From Hysterium pulicare CBS 123377 (Eukaryota; Ascomycota; Dothideomycetes; Hysteriales; Hysteriaceae), in the NCBI GenBank assembly GCA_000467715.1, contig AJFK01000385.1, positions 62,001-126,000 on the forward strand: a DNA stretch of 64,000 nucleotides. The letters are read 5' to 3'. Positions 22,925 to 33,720 of the stretch are shown here, piece by piece. The notes beneath the pieces were generated by a model. That model was given only the letters and a program-made list of their open reading frames with translations. It did no database searches and was not told the DNA's origin. Every line of letters starts with the position of its first letter. Within the stretch, counting starts at the first letter, position 1. The position numbers were made by a program, and so were the translations under genes.

Positions 22925-23612
22925 AGGCTGGGCAACTGCATCAACTATGATGAGCTGGATATCACAGAGAAGGGTGGAGGTTATTTCCAATGTATTATAG
23001 AGCATAATGAAGACTCTTAACTCTTACTATTATCCTCTCCGTGACGCAAACGAGATTTCATCTCTCTCCCAAAGCACGATCGTACAGCGTCTACGTCCCC
23101 TTTTCCAAAATGCTTCCTCTCCCCACTCATCCATAATCCAATATCCTAATCCTAAATCCCGCAGTGTTGTTCAAAAATCGAGATCTATAGCTATAGAGAG
23201 TAGCTGGACTAGAATAGCGTGCTCTAACTTAATTAGTGGAAGATAAAGCCTATTTCTATGGTATCTGATAGCTGAAGTATCTTCCTAGCATTCCTTATTC
23301 ATGCTGTCCGTGATGTCTACGCCTTTTTGTACCGTTCCCATTGACGAATGGTATAGATCATCCGGATGGATTACCAGCAGGCTTTTGGGGGATCATTCCT
23401 GTTATTTCAAGGGTATCCATCTAGCAACTATAAAGCACATAAGAGGGCTAATTAATAGAGCCCTCTATCTTAAAGGAAAGTCTATCTCTTTTCTATTCTA
23501 TTAGATAATAGAGCTCGTGCTCTATGATCCTACGCCAAAGTCACACTGATGGGAACTTGATTTGGTTCATATCTCACAACACAACTAATCACTGTATTCC
23601 TATCTAATGCCA
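22925..23612. other. Intergenic, A/T-rich, no gene seen
   Basis: Contains A/T-rich patches with repeated CTATAG/TCTATC words (23180-23520). This is the 3' side of both neighbouring genes. Confidence 0.4.
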
Positions 23613-24837
23613 CTATGCCTCCCTCTCCAACGCCGCCTTAAACTCATTATACGCGGCATAATCCTCCATCTTCCTCCTACTCTCCAGGTATTCGGACGGG
23701 TCCCCATACCCATCAATCTCATCCTGCAACTCCTCCACAATGCTCCTCGCCCTCTCCAAGAAGTCTTCAACCCTCTGTACAAAGCCCGAATGGGCTTCGT
23801 TAAACAACAGTTCAGTCAGATCTGCCTCGGTGAAGGTCTCGGAGAATGCTTGAAAGATGTGCGCCATCATTCTATCCCTAGCCAAATAGTGGGGCCTCCT
23901 ATCCTCCAAACCAGCTTCCTCGGACTCGTCCTCGTCATGGGGCACCAGCCAGTTCAAAATACGGTTATGGGAGTCGAAGAGCTTGCCTAGCGGCCGGATT
24001 TGTTTAGGGATGCCAAGGGCTTTACTCTCAAGGAAGGATTTGAGGGTCTCGGTGCCGTTAGGCCAGTTGTATTGGTAGTGAGAGCTGTCCAGCACGACGG
24101 TCCACTCCTGAGTGTTCTCTAGGGTATCCGTATGGAGCGGTTGGATTAGAATGACGACGTGGTCGGGAATTTCATCGTTCCTTCCTTTGTCTGGGTCGAT
24201 TTCTATGGTGCGTTTCAGGGGTTTGGCGGCGAGGAAGGCTTCGGAGAGGGTTACGGGCATATCTAAAATACCATGAGTTTACTATGTGTGAATGATCAGG
24301 GGACTGTAAGTACATACCCTTTGTTAGGAATGCAACCAGGGGACTCGTGATAGCGGCCGCTGTGATGCATGTATTCAGGCACTTAGCAGCCAGCGCCAAC
24401 TCCCCACTCGTCTCTTCCGGGATCTCGTATTTTTGGTCCGGAGGGAATGAAGAATCGGCTAAATATACGAGAACTTCCGTCTCCGTCTCCTCAATCTTGT
24501 AGACTAATCTCGTGTAGATAGCCTCCAGCATGACGAGGAAGATCTTTTCAGCGATATGTCCGATCCGGAAGAGGGCGCGGAGAAGGTTCAGTTTGTCACA
24601 CAGGGGCTTATGAGATTGTAGATCTGCCTCCTGGTGCTCTTTGCTACAGTAGTCTACCGGATATGTATATGGATGTAGGTCTGCATTGCCATCGAGCATT
24701 CTGGGCGGGATTTCGGAGCATCGAAGGCAGGAGATAGTAGCAGGAAGGCCGCAGTCTTTCAGCTGGCATTTTCGGGGAGAGGAAGCATCCATTGCTTGGA
24801 GATTGATAGAGGAGAGATCCGTCAATAATGAGTCCAT
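23613..24837 (-). CDS. MYND zinc-finger / Cys-His-Asp family protein, copy 5
   Basis: Two exons (24837-24318 and 24262-23613) with a 55-nt phase-1 intron give 389 residues. The MYND finger is C24, C29, C37, C40, Y-C64, H68 in place of Cys, H76 and C80. The core has Cys157 (NTCITAAAI), His208 (DHVVILIQP) and Asp232 (WTVVLDSSHYQYNW). The His-Asp loop is eight residues longer than in copies 2-4. The tail is acidic and helical. An in-frame Met at codon 16 is an alternative start closer to the finger. The gene is intact, on the same strand as copy 4 and opposite to copies 1-3. The role is unknown; protein-protein contact through the MYND finger plus a possible cysteine-enzyme core is inference. 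Confidence 0.85.
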
Positions 24838-25976
24838 AGTGAGTTAGGAAGTCTGAAATCTAGGAAGACTGTTCGTTCAGACTGTGAATGGTTGGGTGGA
24901 CGCGATGTGGGGGCGCCGCATATGCCTAACAAACATAACAGATGCCAGGGCACAGACCACTTCCCTATGCGCTGGTTCACTTGCAATTCACCACTCACCG
25001 CTCTAAGCATTACGAATACCATTCCCGCGCCCATATCTCGCCCGATTATAACACGATGCTCGCCGCAGACGGGATGAGAACGAGGCTATGGGAGTGTAAT
25101 TAGATATATTTCACGTCCCGATGAGGATTATACTGGTTCTACTCTAGTGTTGGCATCAATCAACGTAAACAAGAAATGCGCATATGATGAAATCGGCGGA
25201 ATACGGCTTGGAATGGTGGCATCTGTGATCCATCAACTTTCAAGCAGCGCTCTCTCAACCAGAGCTTAAATATCACGGAGGTTAAAGCAAAAAGTCTTGA
25301 ACAACTGGGAAAAGATGTATGTGACCAACTTGAAAATGTTGAGCACGAACATATATTCACATCGACCAATTAGAATGCTGCATGCCAAAATGCTGCCAAA
25401 CATAGTTTAGCGAGATCGAATCAACGTTCTTCCGCACCGAAGTCTTTACACTTCACCTCCCCTCGAGGCACCAACACCATGCGTGATAGAACGGCTTTCG
25501 AATCACGTTAAAAATGGCTAGGAAGCTCAGGAATCATCGATGACTTTCAACTGTCTTCGTCGAAAACTTTTATGTGACTACCCTTTCTAGCAGAGCGATT
25601 TATTGTTCAATCTTGGTGGACGAGTTGAACAAAGTCATTTAAATTGAATTCATTATTGGCGCCATTTCAATGTGTGATTGATAGCTGTGTGATCCTTTCG
25701 ACAGTTTAACATCAATGCATGTACCGCAGTATCATGATATCACCTTTCCTGAGGGTGTTTGTGTTGTAGCAAGCAACATGTTTGAAGTTGCACTGTGAAT
25801 AGTGCTGTGAATGCATATAGATTATGCTAATGGCAGCTAAGATGTCTAATATACTCCGTAAAATTCCCTTATCCTGCGAATATCCCACATAACACCCTCA
25901 ATTATATATCAGCTGAATGAAAGGTAGCTTAACTACATTCTTACCCCCACTTGGCCAGTACTGACCATATAATCTC
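24838..25976. other. Intergenic, no gene seen
   Basis: A/T-rich with only short frames. It includes the promoter side of copy 5 and the 3' side of the chitin-binding gene. Confidence 0.4.
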
Positions 25977-28911
25977 TTACTTACAGTTATTCGCTCCATA
26001 GAAAAGCCCCAAATTCAGAATATCGCTCCCAGTCGTCACCGCAGAGTTATTACTAGCCTGCAAAATAGGATTAACACCTGTCCGCCTAAACACAGTCCAC
26101 GTATACGACGGACTCTGCGCTTGGCATTGCAACGTATCAACCTGAAACCCGCTTGCGCTCGCCGGCACAACCTGGCAGTACTCCACGGCGTACGAGTTAG
26201 GCGCCGCGGCGAGCGTGGCGGCGCTAATCGGACGAATGTTCGAGGTGGCACTGGTGGGCTGTATGACTACTGAAATGAGACCGGTCGCCGTGGTAAGGCG
26301 GCCCGTCGAGTCTAGCGTGAAGTTCGCAATGGGATAAGTGGTGGTGCCTGGGGCCTCGATGACGTAGTTCGTGCCGGCGCCGACGCTGGCGATGAGGTAA
26401 TTTGATAGGGCTATGTTGGGCGTCACCACTCTGAGACAGAAGTATACGGGTTGTGGGGTGCCGGTGCTGGTTGATGAGGATGCGGTGGAGCTTTGGCTGG
26501 ATAGGATGGTCAATGAGGGCGCGGACGTGGTGGCAGCTGCGCTAGTTGACGACTGAGTGGAGCTTTCGCTAGATATAGTTGTCGACGAGGATTGGGGCGT
26601 GGTAACAGTGTCGCTTGTTGACGATGCTGTACTGGAAACGATTGTCGAGGACAAATCGAAAGTACTGCTAGACTCGCTTGCCGACGATGACGACGCCGGT
26701 GCAATTGTTGAATCGCTCGTTGATGATGCGGTGGACGTATCGCTGGAAAACGTTGTCAAGGATGACTGGGAAGCTGAAGACTCGCTTGATGTGAGAGAGC
26801 TGCTTGATAGCGTGGGAGAGCTTATCACGATTGATGTCGTCGAGCTGGAGCTAGATGAGTCCGATGCTAACGACGATGTTGAAGACAGAACTGCCGAGAT
26901 GAAGCTGGAAGAGCTCAGTACGAGTGAGAATGTTGACGACGGAGATTCTGAACTAGAGCTCGGAGAATCTATTGCTGATGATGTTGACGGCGATTCCGAG
27001 CTGGAGCTGGAAGTGCTTAGTTCAGCCGCGCTCGACGAGGTGCTGAGAACACTAGAGCTGTCCGAGCTCGAAGAAGAAACTACGCTCGATGTGCTGAGCA
27101 CGCTGGAGCTGTCCGAGCTAGAAGAAGGCACCACGCTCGATGTTGTGCTCAGAAGGCTGGAGACCATGCTGGATGAGGTAATAAGACCACTGGAGCTGCC
27201 CGAGCTCGAAGAAGGCGCTGCGCTCGATGTGCTGATCACGCTTGAGCTCTCTGAGCTGGAAGAAGGCACCGCGCCCGATGTAACGCTGGAGACCGTGCTT
27301 GATGATGTGCTGACAACGCTTGAGCTATATGAGCTCGGAGAGAGTACCGGGCTCGACGACGTGCTGGCAACGCTAGAGCTTGAAGAAGGCACGACACTGG
27401 ATGAAGACGATTGCCCCGTCGATGAAGAACTCAGAACCGTCGAAGATCCCGAGCCGACGAAAGTAGACGAGCTTGTGAGCGTGAGTGATGTGGAAGAGGT
27501 GCTTGAAATCCCCACACTCGTAGTGGACGAGATCCTACAAGCCGACCCGCTGACATGCACCGTATTCGTCACGAGCGTCGTCGTTGTCGTGCTCGTCTGG
27601 GTCGCAGCCTTCGGCGGGAATGTATAATCCGGGCCGGCGCCGCTGAGTTGTCGCTTGGCGTGGTTAGAGTCGACGTCGATCGAGGAACGCTTGCTGGAGC
27701 TGCAAATGCCGAAGCCTGGCTGGCAGCCAGTTTTGCAATATGCGGTAGTCGATCCGCAATCTGAAATGTGTTCAGTAGTTTGTAGAGTCAATCACCGATT
27801 GTATAGCTACTTACATCCATATTGACTGCAGCAGTCTCCAAACGCAGAGTTTTTACATGTCTGTTGTGTAGAGCCTCCGCAACGGGCATCTTTGGAAACC
27901 TTAAGAGTAGAGGCAGGTGCCGCGCTAGACGAGACAGAGGTTGCTACGCGGACTGTCGAAGATGAAGATCGGAAAGAGGAAGAGGATGCGCGTGTCGTCG
28001 TCGAAAAAGTAGAGGCCGACGAGCCGCAGCTACCAAAGGACGGTTGACAGCCTCCTCCACAGTAGTTCGATGTGCTTCCACACCATCCATATTGACTAAT
28101 GGACGATTAGCTAAATTATTGACGTTGCGGCATTCTTAAACTTCACCTGCAGCAATCTCCAAATATTGAGCCACGGCATCCGTAGCCAAATCCACACTTT
28201 CCGTCCTGGGAAACTTTCAATGTCGGGGTCGCTAATACGCTGCTGGAAACCCGGGTGCTGGATGACGCCGATTGAACAACACTGGAGGACGGACTGCTTA
28301 AAGCCTGCGTACTGGACGAAGTCGATTGAACAGCGCTTGATAATAGAGTGCTTGAAACCTTTGTGCTGGATGAAGCAAACGACGAGCAAAAATCCGTAAC
28401 CGTTTGGTCAGTATACGCCGTTGCAGTAGTCTGCACAATCTGGGCCACGAAATCCGTGACATGAGTTGGTGAGGCTATAACGAAGACCTGGTTATCCAAG
28501 ATCGGGGCACCCAGGACGACGGCCGTCTGACGGAATTGTAGGGTATAAGTGCCGGGCGCAAATTTATTATTCGTGATGCTGGGACAAGCGATGCTGGTGT
28601 AGACAGTGGATCCCGCCAAAGGGTTGCAGTCTGTTCGTTTTCCATTGCTGGCGATATATGGAGTGACGGCAAAGGGAGATGTTCGCGGACCCTGGACATA
28701 TGCTGTTGGGAACGGGCAGATACCACCTGGATCTTTATTTAATTAGTATTTTGCATCCATGTTTATAGGATAAATACATACTTCTTTCGGTAGTGAAACT
28801 TCCTATCAACCCGAAGTAATTAGTATTAGTAGTATCGAAGGCAAACGTCGGGCGGGCGGCACCAGCAACCGATGTCGCAAGTGCTGGGGAGTCGAAACGA
28901 CAGACGGCCAT
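25977..28911 (-). CDS. Large mucin-like protein with two CBM18 (hevein-type) chitin-binding modules
   Basis: Four exons (28911-28782, 28732-28147, 28095-27815, 27760-25977) with introns of 49, 51 and 54 nt join in phase to 926 residues. An N-terminal domain (about 1-150) is unknown. Two CBM18 modules follow (about 220-260 and 312-352), each with FGDCCSQYG and then C-G-S-T-x-x-Y-C-x-x-x-C-Q-P-x-F-G. An intron cuts each module at the CC-S-QYG turn. Then comes a Ser/Thr-rich stretch of some 400 residues, probably heavily O-glycosylated, and a 157-residue C-terminal domain starting at VYFCLRVVTP. Such proteins bind chitin in the wall. No signal peptide is visible at the ATG I used, so a further 5' exon is likely missing. 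No GPI signal is seen. Confidence 0.75.
26470..27560 (-). repeat. Ser/Thr-rich coding repeat inside the chitin-binding gene
   Basis: The coding strand repeats short Ser-rich phrases such as SSSDSSSVLSTSS with local near-duplicates around 27020-27400. The antisense strand is open for 356 codons only because of this composition. Confidence 0.8.
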
Positions 28912-30413
28912 ATTGGCGAAGGGCTCAGGAAGATGGCCTATGGATGAAACGAATGACTGCAGGCGTAGATACCTAGATCTGCTTGCTGAAGAACAGAACC
29001 ATGGCGAGAAACGCTCACAACCCCAGGGGCGATCAGGATCCATATATCACAGCGCTTCAAATTTCGATTTGAATTGCCTCTCGCTTCCAGGGGGTCCAGA
29101 AGTCTCGCGTGGCGTTTGTAGTCAATAGTTGATTTTCAGCCGCGGGCAGCTAAAGAGCGACAGCAGAGACTGTGATTAGCTGGATTTCACATGCCAAGAC
29201 GCCACAAATGCTTGATTGCGAGGATTGGTTGGAAGAAGCTTTGGCGACTCTTTCTGGGTTCAGCCACCAGGGATTGCTTCTACTTACGGACCAGATTGGC
29301 ATGGTGTCTCCATCGACGTGTCTGATTCGGCATTTCTGTGGGTCCGACGTCGACGCGCTGCACAAGATCGAGGCTGCACTGGGCTGTCGGGTCTCCACGG
29401 TGGACAGCAACAAGGCGTTTGAAGCCGCTGGCACAATACTAGTCGACCATGGATTTCTGGGAATCGTGAAATGCGCGTAGGGCGAGCACAGTAGCAATGG
29501 GAGAAAGAATTTTGCGGATCACGATACGCGACGAGTGCGGCGGCGCCACCGGACCATTCTGGGCAAAGTCAGGGGTTAGCCATCTTGCTTTGGTGAACAT
29601 GAGGCTTGTAGCACATGGCATTCAAAAAAACGAGGGCGACCGTTTCTTCAAGGGTAGTTGGAGATCTTGGGCTTTGGTGCATGTACTGCTTTGCCTTGCC
29701 CGCTGTCAAATTAAGTCTAAAATGTTGATTGTACCTAGTGGCTTGGCGTCACGCATCAGTCTCGGCCATCGTGGAACGATCACATGACAAGTCAAAAATA
29801 GAGGTAGATATTGCTGGACATAATATTACTTCTGAGGCTATGAAGTAATAGGCGGTTATGAAATGCTGGGTTAAGCTTGAATGCTCCCCTATCCCCGCTA
29901 CGTAAGTGAGCAGGTTTGTTGCTCTGGCGTTGTGTATACCAGATTGTAAAAGACGGCGGATCGTATTTCCCACTACTCGTCCAATTTATCTGTCCCGTAC
30001 CCACTGAGTTCATCTTAGCATGGTCTTTTAAAACCGGACTACTAGTCCTCAGCACTAGGTAGAAGTGCGCACTCATCGCTAAAGTCCCTCTTGCCAGGCC
30101 AATTGTTCATCCAGAAGCTCGCCCTCCCTTCCTAATCTCCTGCGTTCCTTCCTGCCGAGGAGGTGTTTTAGCCGGGTCCCGATTGATCGTCTAATGAAGG
30201 GAGTTATAGGAGCAGGAGGTGGGGTTTGTGGCATGGTAGAAAGCACAGATGTGAATGGCTCACCGCGAGGAGTCTAGGAGGATTGTTGGTTTGGCAGAAG
30301 GCGGGTAGTGTCCGCGGCGGTGGCTGCTTACTGTAGTGTCTGCATGGCCTAAACATGTCAAATCCTTTCGCAATGTTTAATGTTTCCTCAAGTCCGAGGC
30401 AAGTTTGTACCTC
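28912..30413. other. No gene supported
   Basis: Opposed frames of about 100-115 codons overlap at 29150-29497, and a 60-codon minus frame at 29621-29439 follows in another phase. The patch looks like old coding sequence but no family is recognised. It may also hold the missing 5' exon of the chitin-binding gene. Confidence 0.35.
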
Positions 30414-30557
30414 TCAAAAGCGGTCCTCGCGCCAAAAGTGGTATATCCAGATCACAAAGAAACCAGGCCAGACGACCCAGTGGTGTCCGTCGACAAGGTA
30501 TTGAATGAGGAAGGCGATGAGCATCGCGAAGAGGAAATCTTGGAACATTGAAGGCAT
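30414..30557 (-). CDS. Small membrane peptide candidate (47 residues)
   Basis: From ATG 30557 the frame reads MPSMFQDFLFAMLIAFLIQYL and then a second hydrophobic stretch HWVVWPGFFVIWIYHFW ending in charged residues. Two short membrane segments separated by a polar turn are visible. The frame is open further 5' but less protein-like there. No homologue is recognised and the length is within chance range, so this is a weak call. Confidence 0.35.
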   Translation of the reverse strand: MPSMFQDFLFAMLIAFLIQYLVDGHHWVVWPGFFVIWIYHFWREDRF

Positions 30558-33200
30558 CTTTGGCTGTATTGGCTGTATGGAAAAGAGGAGCGAGATAGTT
30601 TTCGTGTGATGGATTGCATGAATGGAAAGCTCCGATAGAGGGCTTAGTGCGTCAGGGTCTAAAACTCGTTGAGCCCTATCACATGCCGACCTGAACATAT
30701 CCTGCAGTCAGCCAGAATGGAACACCAATTATGGATCTTTATGGTCGGTTTACGAGGTATGATTGAACTCTAAGCCAGCATTGAAATACGGGTCGCTACA
30801 GGGAGATTGAAGGCTTCTTAAATACTCCTATCATCCTGAAATCGGGTCAGGTTCTACTCTTTTACCTTTATGTTCTTCAATTCAAGATGAGTCTTTCAAG
30901 CCTCTTCTAGATCTCTTTGCGCTCATAAACATGGGCCTTCCTAGACCAGCTCCAGAGATCATTCATGAAGAAGAGAGAAGAAGAGTTTCATAAAGCTCAA
31001 CCACGCGTAAGGCGCTGGTTATCATTAAAGCTCTCATTTATGGTTGATTTCAATGAATGAGGTAACGTTGTTACTTTGATTTTGCTTTGAGGTCTCATTG
31101 ATTTTGTCTCTTTGGTTCTGCTAGGCTATCGTCACCGTTGGCGACAAAAAGAATCGATGATAAAGAAGACAGCTATTTGACAACTTCCGCAAGCGATGGT
31201 CCTGAGGTTCGATCAATTTTGTATCCATTTACTTAGCACGACTTCGAACTCCCCTCGTGGCTTTCCTTTATCTGTCAAACCTCAAGCACATGACTATCCC
31301 TTCAAGCCTCCTCGTCGGCTCCACATCAAGCCTTGTCATGAAAAGTAATGACGCGTAGCTGTTCCATGATCCGAACATCATATCGAGGTTTTCCGAGCCA
31401 ACTCATCTATCACATAGTCGCCGAACATAGCTTTTCCTTTCGCATCATTCGGCACGTAGACACCACTTTCACCATAGTCTGTTCAGTAAAGACGTCCGAA
31501 ATCTCCGCCAAACCATTCTTCAAGCTTTGAAAAATGTGCGGGTATTTCAGGAGTTTCGCCTGCTGTCGAGAAGTATGCACCTTACTTCTTCATGCTCCCA
31601 CGCTACGGTGTTGGCCGTGAGAGTGGTGGGCATTTGGGAGAAACATGGTATTGGGACTGCGTGCATGCACTTGGGGCTGCTGCAAAGAGCTTGTGAGGGT
31701 AAGGTTCAGGCAATTGTAGAAACGTCGACAGAACGGGCAAAGTTCGTGCTTTGGTGATGGTAGGGATTCAAGATCGTTCCCCAAGGTCTGTAGTACTCGT
31801 ATCTACGTTGATGCTGAAGTCAAGTGTTTCTTCGTTCTGTGTCTTCCGCAACCGTTAGCTTCTCGGCTCCGCAGCATGCTAAATACCCCTTACTGGAGGA
31901 GACACAGCACATGGTGCCGGCTTACAGCAAGTAGTGGATGCCAAGTATTCTTTCGGCAAAAGGTCTCTTATAGCATGTACCCTGCTGCATGTGATTATAT
32001 GTCAAATAACGCCTGAACTAAAATTGTTGAGATACTCATCCTACCTGTATTGCGCTTGCCAGTGTCGATCGTGCGGAACTTTGATTGTTTGGAAAGTGGG
32101 GGTGCGAACGAAGAAGGACTCGTCGAGAGCGTAGTAGAGCGTTTTGGAGCGTAAAGTGGAACGTATGAGGAAGTGGAAGCTTGAAGGAAATGATAATGCC
32201 TAGGATGTCGGAAAAAAAGTCAATGCTGACGGAACAAAATATGTTATACCATTCTCCAAACAGGCCTTGTATCAAAAACTAACCCACCAACTTTCTCACA
32301 ATACAAGATTTTCTTGCTCCCTTGCAATTCAATAGCTGTTGTGTCAAAACGTGTCCTCCTCGCTTTCTCCAGCTTGGTAGACAGGCAAGCTCGGTTCGTA
32401 ACGCAGTTTGAGAATAGGTAGAGCTAAATTGGCTGCTGTATCAGTGACGGCACAATCAGGGTTGCGGTATTACCTCCAGCACCTAGCGCATCCTGTCCTT
32501 AGAATTTGCAAGCCCTTCCAGTTGCTTTGAGTGGCCGCTAATGTTTTCTTGTTCTCGGTCGTGCTGGCTTCGAAGTGCGCATCCCTGCATTTCCTTGACT
32601 CAGACGACAAACTTGAGCAAAGCGTTGTGGCGACATCATCAATCGTAATTTTAGTTTCCATGCCGAAAACTAATTCCTCCCGATTTCTGTAAGAGCCGTT
32701 GTGGGATCAGTCTCGATTTTGTAAGTCCCGACACAAACGCTTTGGACAAGGTCTTAAGTGCTTAGTCGAGAGCAAGCGTTGGGAATATGCTCCTTGTAAC
32801 CATCGTTGAAGGTGTGTGAGCTGACTCTTTACGAAGAGGTCGTGGGTATACTGATCCAGTGACAGCTGGCTAGGGACAAGGGGTGGAGACTTGTTTCACA
32901 CTCTAGCAGGAGATGTCCGAGGAGGAAGCAAAGCAGATTGCGGAGGACTTTAACGCAAAAAGAGTCTTGAATTAGAAAGCACTGTGTGAACGTTGGAATA
33001 ATATGATGGCATATTGCTCATCCTGGCAAAACAAGCCCGCCAAGAGGGACACTGCAGTGCTCAGACCACCCATGCACATACACGTGATTGCAACAATCAA
33101 GACCGAAGGCTGCAGCCTTGGAATATCAGACTAGTCTGATCCAGGAAGCTTTTAGGATTAGTCAGAAGGTTGATCCGGCCTGCCCGCTAGCTCCCTGTAA
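30558..33200. other. Intergenic, no gene seen
   Basis: Only frames under 80 codons. No repeats or RNA genes were noticed. Confidence 0.4.
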
Positions 33201-33203
33201 ACA

Positions 33204-33211
33204 TATAAATA
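33204..33211 (+). promoter_or_regulatory. TATA box of the orphan spliced transcript
   Basis: TATAAATA, followed by a C/T-rich tract at about 33211-33250, a common start-site context in filamentous fungi. It lies about 45 bases before a clean intron donor. Confidence 0.6.
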
Positions 33212-33234
33212 CCTCCTCCTCCCCTCGACTCTCC

Positions 33235-33720
33235 TTCTTTTCTTCTTCATACTCGTAAGTTCCACCCCAACCACCACCCCAACTTTCAACTCATACTAAC
33301 ATTTTTCAGACCTCGTTGGGATCATTCGTGCTCATGAATACGATTGATCTATCAGTCCCTGCATTGCACAGCGCGGTGGACCACTGATATGAATCTCCTT
33401 CGGGGGCGTCACCGGCGTAATTTTTGATGGCAACCTACCTTTTTTTCGTTGATCTCGTCGCCTTGTGCGATGGGTTGAGGAAGAAAATCTTCTTGTCTTG
33501 CCTTCACTTGGAAGTTCGAACTTGATTTATGAGCTTCGTTGCTCGCCCTTCATGTTTTGGAAGATAATCATAACAAGTGCATCTCATCTACAATGTCAAA
33601 TTTAAGCCGCCTTATTTACTGCTGATAACTTTGTGAAAAGATATCGTAATCTAACTGCGGTTTGGTGAGTAAATCTTGTAGAACAGAGTCACTGTTTGCT
33701 ATGTTGCCGTTGTGTGATGA
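33235..33720 (+). ncRNA. Putative spliced transcript without a long ORF
   Basis: After the TATA box and pyrimidine tract comes a textbook intron at 33255-33309: GTAAGT donor, ACTAAC branch nine bases before the end, and TTTTTCAG acceptor. The downstream exon has only a 17-codon ORF (33334-33387), then a 12-codon ORF starting at 33390. It may be a noncoding RNA, a micropeptide gene, or the 5' leader of a gene with much smaller exons than I can join. The 3' end is not defined; the end given is nominal. Confidence 0.4.

Noticed and set aside
26557-27627. 356-codon plus-strand open frame
   Set aside because: Exactly antisense to the Ser/Thr-rich exon of the chitin-binding gene; its Glu/Leu/Asp-rich monotony is a codon-bias shadow.
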